Counted from the first letter of the stretch, positions 17,734 through 26,618 are shown. The stretch: DNA of 64,000 bases from MED-G105 sp039819085 (GCA_039819085.1 JBCBSQ010000006.1:62001-126000), one strand, 5' to 3'. Made by a program: numbers and translations. The notes: generated by a model from the letters alone, not told the origin.

Positions 17734-18669
17734 TTACGCGGAGCGCGACGCCATGGCCGCAGAGTCGACTGTGTCCGCCGCTTCGGCGGCAAGCCAGGCC
17801 TTCAGAGCCTGAACCGCCTTGACGCGCGCTTTCGACGCCGGATGCACCACATAGTAGGCGAAGCGTGACGGCGTGGTCCGATCGAACGGCGCGACCAGCC
17901 GGCCGGCTTCAAGGTCGGCGAGCGCGAGAGCGGATTTAGCGAGCGCGACGCCGCGACCAGCGACGGCCGCCTCAATGACCAGGCTCGACTGATTGAATTT
18001 CGGGCCACGGGTCCCGTCCACATTCCCAACGCCGGCCGCCTTCAGCCACATCGGCCAGGTCGGGGCGCTGTCGTCCTTGTCAGGGCTGCCGTCGTGCAGG
18101 AGCGTAAACCGCGCCAGGTCCTGCGGCGTGGTGAGCGGCGCGTCCGCCGACAACAGGCGGGGGCTGCAGACGGCGAGGATCGTCTCCTCCATCAGAAGCT
18201 CTGATACGAGCCCGTCGTACCCGCCAGGGCCGTAGCGGATGGCGAGATCAACGTCATCCGCCGCGAAATCGACCAGATTCATGTCCGCCGACACCCAAAC
18301 TTCAAACTCCGGATGGCGCTCCTGAAAATGGTCGAGCCGCGGCACCAGCCATTTCGCCGCAATCGACGGCGCGACGGAGACGTTGAGCCGCTTGGCGTCG
18401 CCCGGCGCGGCCAGCGCGCGAGACGCCTCATCCAGCTTGTCGAACGCCTCGCGCAACGCCGGCAGCGCATTCTGGGCGTTATCGGTGAGAAAAAGCGCCC
18501 GGCGCGTGCGCCGAAAGACGCGCGCGTCGATAAACTCCTCCAGCGTCTTGATCTGCTGGCTCACCGCGCCAGGCGTCACCCGCAGTTCTTCCGCCGCTTT
18601 AGTAAAACTCAAGTGTCTTGCGGCCGCTTCGAACGCTCGAAGCGCATTCAGCGGGGGCATCGTTTTCAT
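17734..18669 (-). CDS. LysR-type regulator, GcvA-like
   Basis: This is a 311-residue transcription factor. The winged helix-turn-helix is at residues about 4-63 (PPLNALRAFEAAARHLSFTK, ELRVTPGAVSQQIKTLEE), which is the GcvA subgroup signature. It is followed by the periplasmic-binding-protein-like effector domain (VSVAPSIAAKWLVPRL...). GcvA homologs control glycine cleavage or many unrelated local genes. It is divergent from the cysG sulfur operon, with 286 bp between starts, so it may sense a sulfur or amino-acid signal, but that is only context. Confidence 0.88.
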   Translation of the reverse strand: MKTMPPLNALRAFEAAARHLSFTKAAEELRVTPGAVSQQIKTLEEFIDARVFRRTRRALFLTDNAQNALPALREAFDKLDEASRALAAPGDAKRLNVSVAPSIAAKWLVPRLDHFQERHPEFEVWVSADMNLVDFAADDVDLAIRYGPGGYDGLVSELLMEETILAVCSPRLLSADAPLTTPQDLARFTLLHDGSPDKDDSAPTWPMWLKAAGVGNVDGTRGPKFNQSSLVIEAAVAGRGVALAKSALALADLEAGRLVAPFDRTTPSRFAYYVVHPASKARVKAVQALKAWLAAEAADTVDSAAMASRSA

Positions 18670-18955
18670 GTCAGCTATAGCTCGCTTCAGGTGACGAGGC
18701 AGTTACGCCATCCAGCCGAGGTCGCGTCAAGACCGCGAATACTGTTTATTATCATGATATTATGACACGCAAACGTGATTCGCCGCGAGCGGGCCGGACG
18801 CCCGGCGCGCGTGAACGGATTAGATAAGCTTCGTTTCGATGGAAAAATTCTGCGTTTGCGAACGCCGCCATCCTTCATAGCTTTTCTCCAGAAGAAGTCA
18901 GGCCCGTCGCGCTCAGGTCGCGGCGCATCCGCCGGGCGGCGTTTGGGAGAGTCAC

Positions 18956-20362
18956 ATGGCGAAGGCGTTTCCCGCTTTCCATCGTTTGAACGGCGCGAGG
19001 GTCGTGATCGCAGGCGGCGGCGAACTTGCCGCCCGCAAAGCGCGCCTCGTTTTCGGCGAGGGCGTTGATCTCCGGATTATCTGGCCCTGCTTCGAGGCTG
19101 GTCTTTGGAATGAATGGTCGGCGCGGGCGCAAATGATCGATCGCGCGCCGGGCGCTGACGATTTCGACGGCGCGTCGCTCGCCTTTATCGCCGTCGAGGA
19201 TGAGGTCGAAGCGCGGCGGCTCGGCGGTTTGGCGCGCGCGGCCGGCGTGCCGACGAATGTCGTCGATATTCCGGACGCGTCCGACTTCTTCACGCCGTCC
19301 ATCATCGATCGCGGCGATGTCGTCGTCGCTGTCTCCACCGCCGGGGCCGCGCCAGTGCTTGGGCGGCGTATCCGCGCGCAGGTTGAAGCGCTCCTGCCGA
19401 CCCGCATCGGCGCGCTCGCCGCCTTCGCCAGATCATTCAGGGCGGCGGTCGCAGCAAAGATTGCGCCGCCCGCCCGCCGCGCCTTCTGGGAGCGTGTCTT
19501 TGACGGCGGGGTCGCAGAGGCGTTTCTCGCCGGGGATGAGGCCGGCGCCCGGGAAAAAATGCTGGCCGCGGTCAATACAACGTCATCGGATGACCTGCCG
19601 CGCGGCGTTGTCCATATTGTGGGCGCGGGACCAGGCGATCCTGAGCTTTTGACCCTGCGGGCCTTGCGTCTCATTCAGAATGCTGACGTTATTCTCTATG
19701 ACCGGCTTGTCGGCGGAGGCGTCCTTGACCTCGCCCGGCGCGACGCGGAACGCATTTTTGTCGGCAAGGCGAAGGCCGATCACGCCGTTCAGCAGGAAGA
19801 CATTGAAGCGATGATGATCGCCCTCGCGCGAGACGGCAAAACCGTCGTGCGGCTGAAGGGCGGCGATCCATTCGTGTTCGGACGCGGCGGCGAGGAGTTG
19901 GACGCCATGCGCGCGGCGGGCGTTGAGGCCTATGTGACGCCGGGTGTGACAGCCGCGATCGGGTGCGGCGCGCGCGCCGGTCTGCCGCTCACCCATCGCG
20001 ATCACTCTCAAGCGGTGACCTTCGTGACTGGGCATGCGAAAGGCGACGCCGACCCGGATCTCGACTGGGCGAGCCTCGCGAGGCTCAACCAAACCCTTGT
20101 GGTCTATATGGGCGTCGAGAAGGCGGGCGTCATCGCCGGGCGCTTGATCTCGAATGGGCTAGACCCGCTGACGCCGGCCGCCGTCATCGAGAAAGGGACG
20201 CTGCCGGACGAAAAGATCCTTGTCGGGACTATTCAATCAATGCCTGACCTTATTGCGGAAGAGGACGTCAAAGGTCCGGCCCTTCTGGTGGTGGGCGCGA
20301 CGGCGGCCCTGGCGCAAGCGACCGCCAATCCCGCGCCGCACCTGCAAAGGCTCTCGGCGTGA
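18956..20362 (+). CDS. cysG: Siroheme synthase (trifunctional CysG)
   Basis: CysG makes siroheme, the cofactor of sulfite reductase, from uroporphyrinogen III. Residues about 1-210 are the dehydrogenase/chelatase module, with the NAD motif VVIAGGGELAARKA and the PSIIDRGDVVVAVSTAGAAPVLG active-site segment. Residues about 220-460 are the SAM-dependent methyltransferase, with GAGPGDPELLTLRALR, RLKGGDPFVFGRGGEE and VTPGVTAA. At 468 residues it is full length. It is the first gene of a compact operon that ends with cysH. Its stop overlaps the next start (GTGA). Confidence 0.96.
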   Translation: MAKAFPAFHRLNGARVVIAGGGELAARKARLVFGEGVDLRIIWPCFEAGLWNEWSARAQMIDRAPGADDFDGASLAFIAVEDEVEARRLGGLARAAGVPTNVVDIPDASDFFTPSIIDRGDVVVAVSTAGAAPVLGRRIRAQVEALLPTRIGALAAFARSFRAAVAAKIAPPARRAFWERVFDGGVAEAFLAGDEAGAREKMLAAVNTTSSDDLPRGVVHIVGAGPGDPELLTLRALRLIQNADVILYDRLVGGGVLDLARRDAERIFVGKAKADHAVQQEDIEAMMIALARDGKTVVRLKGGDPFVFGRGGEELDAMRAAGVEAYVTPGVTAAIGCGARAGLPLTHRDHSQAVTFVTGHAKGDADPDLDWASLARLNQTLVVYMGVEKAGVIAGRLISNGLDPLTPAAVIEKGTLPDEKILVGTIQSMPDLIAEEDVKGPALLVVGATAALAQATANPAPHLQRLSA

Positions 20363-20643
20363 AGGCGGTGACGGCGAACCTCTTAACGGACGGACGGGTG
20401 GTCTATCTGCGCGCCGATGGCGAATTCGTCGACCGACTTGAGGACGCGACGCGTTTCGAGGCCGAAGCCGCAAAATCGGCGCTCGAGGGCGCGCTCGCGC
20501 GCAAGACCGAGTTCGCGGGCGCTTATCTGATTGACGTCACGGAAGACGGCGCGCCGGCGGGGCGCGAGGCCTGGAAAGAGTCGATCCGGAATGCGGGGCC
20601 GACGGTGCGGCCGGATCTCGGCAAACAGGCGGAGTTCGGGTAG
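20359..20643 (+). CDS. DUF2849 protein of the sulfite reduction operon
   Basis: This is a 94-residue cytoplasmic protein starting at a GTG that overlaps the cysG stop by 4 bp, so it is translationally coupled. It has VTANLLTDGRVVYLRADGEF and DATRFEAEAAKSALEGA, the pattern of DUF2849. The family occurs almost only between siroheme synthase and sulfite reductase genes in alphaproteobacteria. A role in siroheme delivery or electron transfer has been guessed from position only. There are no Cys residues, which argues against an Fe-S carrier. Confidence 0.8.
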   Translation: MKAVTANLLTDGRVVYLRADGEFVDRLEDATRFEAEAAKSALEGALARKTEFAGAYLIDVTEDGAPAGREAWKESIRNAGPTVRPDLGKQAEFG

Positions 20644-21254
20644 TGAGTAAACTGACGATTTACGGTGATCGCATCAGCGGCAATTGCCTGAAGGTCAAAT
20701 GGACCGCCGATCATCTCGGTCTTTCCTATCAGTGGGTCGACGTGAGCGTTCTCGAAGGCGAGGCGCGCAGCGACGATTTCCTTCGCGTGAATCCGTTCGG
20801 GCAGGTTCCCGCGGTTGAGTTTGCGGACGGCCATACCCTGGCCCAATCGAACGCAATCATCTTCGCGCTGGCGGAAAGGGCGGGATCAACCCTTGTCCCG
20901 TCCGATGCATTCCAGCGCGCTGCAGCGCTCTCCTGGATGTTCTGGGAGCAATACTCCCACGAGCCGGCCATCGCCGTGCGGCGGTTCCTGCTCTCTGGCA
21001 AAAAGACGCCTACAGAAGAAATCGACCCAGCGCTCTATGCTCGGGGCGAGCGCGCCCTTTCTCATATGGAAGCGCGGCTGCAAAGCGCATGGTTAGTCGG
21101 CGACGCGCCAACGGTCGCGGACATTTCGCTCGTCGCCTACACGCGCGTCGCCGACGAAGGCGGCTTTGATCTCGGTGATTATCCGAACGTGAAGGCGTGG
21201 GTCGGGCGCGTCGAGCGCGAATTTGATATTCCGAAGACGGAAGGCCGCTTCTGA
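20643..21254 (+). CDS. Glutathione S-transferase embedded in the sulfur operon
   Basis: This is a 203-residue GST-fold protein. The N-terminal thioredoxin-like domain is residues 1-80 (LTIYGDRISGNCLKVKW, NPFGQVPAVEFADG, QSNAIIFALAE). The helical C-terminal domain carries LVGDAPTVADISLVAYTRV, the N-capping motif. The GTG start overlaps the upstream TAG by one base, and its stop lies 1 bp before cysI, so it is fully locked into the operon. A Ser/Asn-Cys pair near residue 15 could be the catalytic site. Insertion of a GST between DUF2849 and cysI is unusual. It could manage glutathione persulfide or sulfite adducts, but this is inferred. Confidence 0.88.
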   Translation: MSKLTIYGDRISGNCLKVKWTADHLGLSYQWVDVSVLEGEARSDDFLRVNPFGQVPAVEFADGHTLAQSNAIIFALAERAGSTLVPSDAFQRAAALSWMFWEQYSHEPAIAVRRFLLSGKKTPTEEIDPALYARGERALSHMEARLQSAWLVGDAPTVADISLVAYTRVADEGGFDLGDYPNVKAWVGRVEREFDIPKTEGRF

Positions 21255-21255
21255 C

Positions 21256-22911
21256 ATGTACCGGTATGATGAGTTTGACGCCGCGATTGTCCGCGACCGC
21301 GTCGCGCAGTTCAAAGGGCAGGTGGCGCGCCGCCTCGCTGGCGAATTGACCGAGGACCAGTTCAAGCCGCTTCGGCTCATGAACGGGCTCTATCTGCAAT
21401 TGCACGCATACATGCTGCGCGTGGCGATCCCTTATGGGGTTCTGTCGTCAAGGCAATTGCGCAAGCTCGCCCATATCGCGCGCACGTATGACAAGGGCTA
21501 CGGCCATATCACCACGCGGCAGAACATCCAGTTCAACTGGCCCTCGCTTGTGGATGCGCCGAAGATTCTTGATGAACTCGCCGAAGTGGAAATGCACGCG
21601 ATTCAGACATCCGGAAACTGCATTCGCAATGTGACCACGGACCAGTACGCCGGCGCGGCGGCCGATGAGATTGAGGACCCCCGCGTCTGGTGCGAGGTCA
21701 TCCGTCAGTGGTCGACGTTTCATCCGGAATTCTCATTTCTGCCGCGCAAGTTCAAAATTGCGGTGACGGCCGCCTCGACGGATCGCGCTGCGGTGAGGGT
21801 CCACGATATCGGTCTTCGATTGCGCGAACGCGATGGCGAGACCGGGTTTGAGGTGATGGTCGGCGGCGGCCTCGGCCGTACGCCCTTTATCGGCGAAGTC
21901 GTTCGCGACTTTCTGCCTAAGGATCACCTCTTGTCCTATCTTGAGGCGATCCTGCGGGTCTATAATCTCGAAGGCCGCCGGGACAACAAGTACAAGGCGC
22001 GGATCAAGATCCTCGTCAATGCGCTCGGCCTGGACGCTTTCCGAGATAAGGTCGAAGCGGAATGGGCGGCGCTGAAACGCGATGTGGTCGACTTGCCGGC
22101 GGAAGAAGTCGCGCGCATCGACGCCTACTTTGCGCCGCCGTCGTTTGAGCCGCTAGGCGACGAGGACGCTGGCGTCGCCGGGCTCGCCGCCGCGGCGCCA
22201 GCCTTCAAGGCCTGGCTTGAGGCCAATGTCGTTCCGCATAAGGCGTCCGGCTACCGCATCGTCAACATCTCTCTTAAGCACCCGGACATTCCGCCTGGCG
22301 ACATTACTGATGCGCAGATGGAAGTCGTCGCCGATCTTGCGGAGCGGTTCTCGTTTGACGAGGCGCGCGCGACCCACGAACAAAACCTCGTGCTGCCGCA
22401 CGTGAGGCTGAAGGACTTGCCTTCTGTCTGGCGCGCGCTCGAGGCGGCGGGCCTTGCGACGCCCAATATGGAAAAGGCGAGCGACATTATCGCCTGTCCC
22501 GGCCTTGATTATTGCAGTCTCGCCAACACCCGATCGATACCGCTCGCCCAGCGTATCAGCGCGGATCTCGCCGCGCATGGCGATGAGGATGAAGTTGGTG
22601 AGCTGAAGATCAAAATCTCGGGCTGCATCAACGCCTGCGGGCATCATCATGTCGGCCATATCGGCATTCTTGGCGTCGATAAAAAAGGCGAAGAATTCTA
22701 CCAGATTCTGCTGGGCGGCTCAGCGTCGGATGACGCCAGTCTCGGCGCCATTCAGGGACGCGCCTTGTCAGCAGACGAGACGCTCGCTGCCGTACGCAGG
22801 CTGATCAATCTTTATAAAGAGCGGCGGGAAGGGCCGGAGGAGCGGTTCCTCGACGCCTATCGCCGTATTGGAGACGCGCCGTTTAAGGAGGCGATTTATG
22901 CCGTTCATTAG
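21256..22911 (+). CDS. cysI: Sulfite (or nitrite) reductase, siroheme hemoprotein
   Basis: The enzyme reduces sulfite to sulfide with six electrons at a siroheme-[4Fe-4S] centre. The 551-residue protein has the paired cluster motifs ACPGLDYCSLANTRS and SGCINACGHHHVGHIG. The substrate-binding basic residues lie in TRQNIQFNW, with a conserved Arg in CIRNVTTDQYAG. Siroheme comes from CysG in the same operon, and sulfide feeds cysteine synthesis. No CysJ flavoprotein is nearby, so the donor is probably ferredoxin or another reductase. A nitrite reductase role is possible from sequence, but context with CysH and DUF934 favours sulfite. Confidence 0.93.
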   Translation: MYRYDEFDAAIVRDRVAQFKGQVARRLAGELTEDQFKPLRLMNGLYLQLHAYMLRVAIPYGVLSSRQLRKLAHIARTYDKGYGHITTRQNIQFNWPSLVDAPKILDELAEVEMHAIQTSGNCIRNVTTDQYAGAAADEIEDPRVWCEVIRQWSTFHPEFSFLPRKFKIAVTAASTDRAAVRVHDIGLRLRERDGETGFEVMVGGGLGRTPFIGEVVRDFLPKDHLLSYLEAILRVYNLEGRRDNKYKARIKILVNALGLDAFRDKVEAEWAALKRDVVDLPAEEVARIDAYFAPPSFEPLGDEDAGVAGLAAAAPAFKAWLEANVVPHKASGYRIVNISLKHPDIPPGDITDAQMEVVADLAERFSFDEARATHEQNLVLPHVRLKDLPSVWRALEAAGLATPNMEKASDIIACPGLDYCSLANTRSIPLAQRISADLAAHGDEDEVGELKIKISGCINACGHHHVGHIGILGVDKKGEEFYQILLGGSASDDASLGAIQGRALSADETLAAVRRLINLYKERREGPEERFLDAYRRIGDAPFKEAIYAVH

Positions 22912-23383
22912 AGTTGGCGGACCGGGCGGGGCCTGCGATAGGGCCGAGCTCGCTTTTCGCGAGGTCGCGCTTGAAGAGCTTGATTCATCGAGCGCATCGC
23001 CGGCGCCGGATGGGGCGGGCTGCGCGGTGAGCGTCAGAAATGATCTGGACGTTCATTCGTTAGACGGTCGGCTCGACGGCGTGGACGCGGTCATCCTTCA
23101 TTTTCCGGCGTTCACGGATGGTCGCGCCTATTCACAAGCGCGCGTCCTAAGGGCGCAATTAGGGTTTCGCGGCGATATAATAGCCAGAGGCGATGTCGGA
23201 CGGGATCAGGCGCTCTTTATGGCCCGCGCAGGGTTTTCCCTTTTGGAAGTCGATGGCGCGGCGGCGCATGGGGTCAGTGAAGCGATGAACGAGTTTTCGT
23301 CCTTTTATCAGGCTGCGTCGGACGGCGCCGATCCTGTGTGGCGGTTGAGGGCGACGGAAGGGCGCGGTCGCGCCGCAGCGTAG
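22898..23383 (+). CDS. DUF934 protein of the sulfite reductase operon
   Basis: This 161-residue protein overlaps the cysI end by 14 bp. The ATG at 22898 has an AAGGAGG ribosome site. The family core is clear: VILHFPAFTDGRAYSQARVLR, QLGFRGDIIARGDVGRDQALF and MARAGFSLLEV. DUF934 proteins are nearly always next to CysI/CysH and are suspected accessory factors for sulfite reductase. Biochemistry is lacking. The N-terminal 60 residues are less conserved and Ser/Asp-rich. Confidence 0.85.
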   Translation: MPFIRVGGPGGACDRAELAFREVALEELDSSSASPAPDGAGCAVSVRNDLDVHSLDGRLDGVDAVILHFPAFTDGRAYSQARVLRAQLGFRGDIIARGDVGRDQALFMARAGFSLLEVDGAAAHGVSEAMNEFSSFYQAASDGADPVWRLRATEGRGRAAA

Positions 23384-23431
23384 CGCTTGGGAGGGCGCGT
23401 CCTTTGGAAGTTCGAATACGGAGTGACGAAG

Positions 23432-24235
23432 ATGCCCACGCTCGCCCTGAAGCCGTCGCCGGAATTGGAAGATGCGCGCGCCGACCTGAACGTCGCCGCC
23501 TCATCGACGCCGCTTGAAGACGTCGCAAGGAAGCTCAATGACCGCGCGAAGTCGATGGGCGCAATTGAGGCTGGCCTCAATCTCGACGCGCGGGTTGAGG
23601 CGGCCCGGGCGGCAATCCGCCTCGCCGTCCACGACGCGTTTCCTGGCCGCATCGCGCTCGTGTCGTCGTTTGGGGCGGAATCCGCCGCGCTCTTGCGCCT
23701 CGTGGCGGACGTTGAGCCGAATCTGCCGGTGATTTTCCTCGAGACCGGCAAGCACTTCGCACAGACGATCAGCTATCGGAAAAAAATCGCCGCCATGTTC
23801 GGCCTGACCAACGTCATCGATGCGCGCCCGGATTCCAATGAGTTGGCGGCGCAGGACCCGAATGGCGATCTTTGGCGGCGTGACGCAGACGCCTGCTGCG
23901 CCTTGCGCAAAGTGCGCCCGCTCAACGAGGCCCTTGATAGCTTTGACGCGTGGATCACCGGCCGCAAGCAATTTCAGGGCGGTCTCCGGGCCGGTCTCCC
24001 GGCGTTTGAAGCGTCAAACGGCAAGGTGAAGGTCAATCCGCTGACGGCCTGGACGCCTGAGGACATCGCCGCTTTCGGCGTGCGCGCTGAGCTGCCGCCG
24101 CATCCGCTGGTCGCCCAAGGCTTCGCGTCAATTGGCTGCTGGCCCTGCACCAAGCCGATTGAACAGGGCGAGGATCAGCGCGCCGGGCGCTGGCGCGGCG
24201 CGGACAAGACCGAATGCGGCATCCATACGATCTGA
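23432..24235 (+). CDS. cysH: Assimilatory APS/PAPS reductase, [4Fe-4S] type
   Basis: This enzyme reduces activated sulfate to sulfite. The 267-residue protein has the nucleotide-binding SSFGAESAALLRL, ETGKHFAQT, and the full Fe-S Cys set: C155-C156 (DACCALRK) and C236-x-x-C239 (GCWPCTKP). The catalytic Cys262 lies in the C-terminal ECGIHTI. Presence of both Cys pairs places it with the [4Fe-4S] enzymes, which prefer APS, rather than the cluster-free PAPS reductase of E. coli. It is the last gene of the operon. No ATP sulfurylase (cysD/N) is in the window. Confidence 0.94.
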   Translation: MPTLALKPSPELEDARADLNVAASSTPLEDVARKLNDRAKSMGAIEAGLNLDARVEAARAAIRLAVHDAFPGRIALVSSFGAESAALLRLVADVEPNLPVIFLETGKHFAQTISYRKKIAAMFGLTNVIDARPDSNELAAQDPNGDLWRRDADACCALRKVRPLNEALDSFDAWITGRKQFQGGLRAGLPAFEASNGKVKVNPLTAWTPEDIAAFGVRAELPPHPLVAQGFASIGCWPCTKPIEQGEDQRAGRWRGADKTECGIHTI

Positions 24236-24265
24236 GCCGCGCGCAGGTCGGCGTTCTTTAGCGGC

Positions 24266-24592
24266 TTAGAACCTTTCAGGACGCAACACCTCGACCTGCG
24301 AAAGGTAGACCACGCCCGAATACTGCTTAAAGAACCCGGTTTCTATTTCAGTCGCAATGGCGCGGGCGGTCTCGTCACTCGCGAGGATCGCTTCGATTCG
24401 GATGATCGAGAACGCGTTGACGACGGATGCGCTGTCGCTCGCCCTGGTGAAGTGCTCGCCCTTGCCGCCCCCATCGACGATCGTATACCCCTTCGCGCCG
24501 GCGTCCTCGAGCTTCGCGACAAGCTTATCCTGAAGAAGCCGTTCGGCGATGATGGTCACCTTCGTTGCTGGATGAAACACGCATTCCTCCAT
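24266..24592 (-). CDS. sbtB: PII-like regulator of the bicarbonate transporter (SbtB-like)
   Basis: This is a 108-residue PII-fold protein (KVTIIAERLLQDKLVAKLEDAGAKGYTIV, VNAFSIIRIEAILASDETARAIATEI) lying 15 bp downstream of sbtA. SbtB proteins bind adenine nucleotides, including cAMP, and gate SbtA. The T-loop region GGGKGEHFTRASDS is shorter and different from GlnB. The C-terminus ends after EVLRPERF without the Cys-pair redox loop of some cyanobacterial SbtB. A GTG at 24580 with a GGAGGA just upstream may be the real start; the reported ATG lacks a ribosome site. Confidence 0.85.
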   Translation of the reverse strand: MEECVFHPATKVTIIAERLLQDKLVAKLEDAGAKGYTIVDGGGKGEHFTRASDSASVVNAFSIIRIEAILASDETARAIATEIETGFFKQYSGVVYLSQVEVLRPERF

Positions 24593-24607
24593 CGGCTGCG
24601 GGAAAGC

Positions 24608-25609
24608 CTATTGCTCGAAGACAAAACCGGCAAGCGCCGTGAAGATTGGGATACAGAGGGCTATGGCGACCGGCGTGCCGATGCTGGTCGACGCGCCGAT
24701 GTAGGACGAGGGGTTCGCGCCCGGAATGCCGGCGCGGAGGGTCGGCGGCCCTGAGATGTCTGAGTTTGAGGCCGCGATCACCGCAAGAATGACGGCGCCG
24801 CCCGGGCTGAGGCCAACGAGTTCGTGGGCGACCCAGCCGCAGGCGAACCCGAGGCAACCATGAAGAATTGGCGCGATGAATGCGTACAGCATGTACCAGT
24901 GCGCGACGCTGCGCAGCGCGGCCAGGCGGGACCACGCCTCCATGCCCATGATCAGCATCAGGATCGACAAGAAGCCGCGAAACAACGGATCGTAGAATTC
25001 TTCGTAGACCTGTTGCGGGCTGGCGATCAGTCCGATCGCAATCCCGAGAAGCAACGCCGACAACGCCGAGCCGCGCAGGCTGTCGACAATGATGGCGCTC
25101 ACCTGCGTTTTCTCAGCGCCGTTGTCTTTGCGGGCGCTGACGCCTGCGAGCACGATCGCGAGCACGAGCGCGGGTATATCCATGAATGGATAAAGCGCAG
25201 GCGTCCATGCTTCGAAGAAAACATCCTGTTCGTCGAGCACGATCATGGCGGCGGCGAGGGTCGATGCGCTGACCGCGCCAAACAGGCCTGACGTGGCGAG
25301 CGCGTCGTCTCGCTCAATGCCCGGAAGACGCCCCAGCGTCGCCGCGCCGATCAGAACGCATACACAGCCGATGAGGATCGCGAAAACGGCGGGCAACGCG
25401 AGCGCCGCTAGATCCGCTTCTCGGATTTCCATGCCGCCATCAAGGCCGATGCTCATTAGAAGGACAAAAACGATGAAACGATAGACCGCATCGGGGATTG
25501 CGAGCTTGCTCCCGCTCGCGGCCAACGCCATGCCGCCGATCAGGAACGCAAGCGTCGGCGATCGCAGTTGCGATAGGAAGCTACTGCCAAATGCCAGAAT
25601 CAAATCCAT
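24608..25609 (-). CDS. sbtA: Sodium-dependent bicarbonate transporter SbtA
   Basis: This is a 333-residue inner-membrane protein with about ten helices in two inverted halves. Recognisable family segments are LRSPTLAFLIGGMALAA near the N-terminus, ATSGLFGAVSASTLAAAMI in the middle and ASNSDISGPPTLRAGIPGANPSSYIGAS in the second half. The known SbtA of cyanobacteria imports bicarbonate with Na+ at high affinity. Its sbtB regulator follows directly. No carboxysome or RubisCO gene is in the window, so imported carbon probably feeds anaplerotic or biosynthetic carboxylases. That last point is inference. Confidence 0.92.
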   Translation of the reverse strand: MDLILAFGSSFLSQLRSPTLAFLIGGMALAASGSKLAIPDAVYRFIVFVLLMSIGLDGGMEIREADLAALALPAVFAILIGCVCVLIGAATLGRLPGIERDDALATSGLFGAVSASTLAAAMIVLDEQDVFFEAWTPALYPFMDIPALVLAIVLAGVSARKDNGAEKTQVSAIIVDSLRGSALSALLLGIAIGLIASPQQVYEEFYDPLFRGFLSILMLIMGMEAWSRLAALRSVAHWYMLYAFIAPILHGCLGFACGWVAHELVGLSPGGAVILAVIAASNSDISGPPTLRAGIPGANPSSYIGASTSIGTPVAIALCIPIFTALAGFVFEQ

Positions 25610-25751
25610 AAGGTGCGTGGATACCCGTTTTCTGCGTAGCGCCCGAGTTCAACGGGACAGCGTATCTTTATTTCTGCTGGACTGAAGCCCCGGCAAACCG
25701 GCCGACAGGCCGCGATGGTCGGTAGCGCCGCGCCTCGACGCTCTGAGGGGC

Positions 25752-26618
25752 CTATATTTTCGCCAAGAACGAGTCGATCGCGGCGACAACTTCCGGTTCG
25801 GTGAGCATTGGCGCGTGGCCGACATTCTCCGCCTCCACATAATCAAAGCCAGGTCGCGCATCGCGCATCCGCTCGACAATATCCGTAGACAGAAGGTCGC
25901 TGATGGCGCCGCGCACCAAAAGCGTCGGCGCGCCTGCGAGCGCGGCCCAGCCGCCGGCGAGATCCGGCGCGGGACCAAGTTCGGCAAGCGCCCTTGAAAT
26001 GCCGGGGTCATAGTCGAGCCGCCATTTGCCGCCGTCGACTTCGCGGAAGGTGCGTCGCGTGAAGGCGTCCCAGAAAGCTTCGTCGGCGCCGGGGAACGCG
26101 ACGTCATTGATGCCCCGGATCGCGGCCTTGGCGTCGTCGAACGTCAATTCCGTCGGCGCATTCGGGCGCTCGGCCATGTACTCCATGATGCGGGCGATGC
26201 CCTCCGGCGCGAGTTCCGGGCCGACGTCGTTTATAATGGCGGCGCGCACGCGCTCCGGCGTCTTTTCCGCCGTCAGCATGGTGGTGATCCCGCCGAGCGA
26301 GGTGCCGATGAAGATCGCGCGCTCAGCGCCAAGCGCGTCCAGCACCTGCAGAACGTCATCGCGATACTGCAGCGGGTGATACGTCGTGAAATTCGCATAA
26401 GACGATTTGGCGCGTCCCCTTAGCGACAGCGCGATGACGTCGAACCCCAGTCTCGCGACGATCGGCGCGACGCCGTCAAAGTCGCGTTCATTGCGCGTCA
26501 GGCCCGGGAGGCAAAGCGCGACGCCTTTCGACGCGCCGGCGGCGGCGTATCGCCGGGCGTGCAGGCGCGCGCCATCGGCGAGGTCAAAGAAGAGATCCTC
26601 AGGCGAGGCGGGGGTCAT
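25752..26618 (-). CDS. Alpha/beta-fold hydrolase
   Basis: This is a 288-residue cytoplasmic hydrolase. The nucleophile elbow is G-T-S-L-G-G (FIGTSLGGITTML), the acid lies in the later strand region (RGAISDLLSTD), and the catalytic His is in NVGHAPMLTEPE. The cap insert spans roughly residues 130-210. The substrate is unknown; close relatives are annotated as generic esterases or C-C hydrolases. The start at 26618 has AAGGA upstream and removes a 62-residue extension that would overlap the next gene's 5' end. It is divergent from the TPR oxygenase. Confidence 0.88.
   Translation of the reverse strand: MTPASPEDLFFDLADGARLHARRYAAAGASKGVALCLPGLTRNERDFDGVAPIVARLGFDVIALSLRGRAKSSYANFTTYHPLQYRDDVLQVLDALGAERAIFIGTSLGGITTMLTAEKTPERVRAAIINDVGPELAPEGIARIMEYMAERPNAPTELTFDDAKAAIRGINDVAFPGADEAFWDAFTRRTFREVDGGKWRLDYDPGISRALAELGPAPDLAGGWAALAGAPTLLVRGAISDLLSTDIVERMRDARPGFDYVEAENVGHAPMLTEPEVVAAIDSFLAKI

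Noticed and set aside
24266..25609. Carboxysome or RubisCO link for the bicarbonate transporter
   Set aside because: No carboxysome shell or RubisCO gene appears in the window, so a carbon-concentrating role cannot be claimed.
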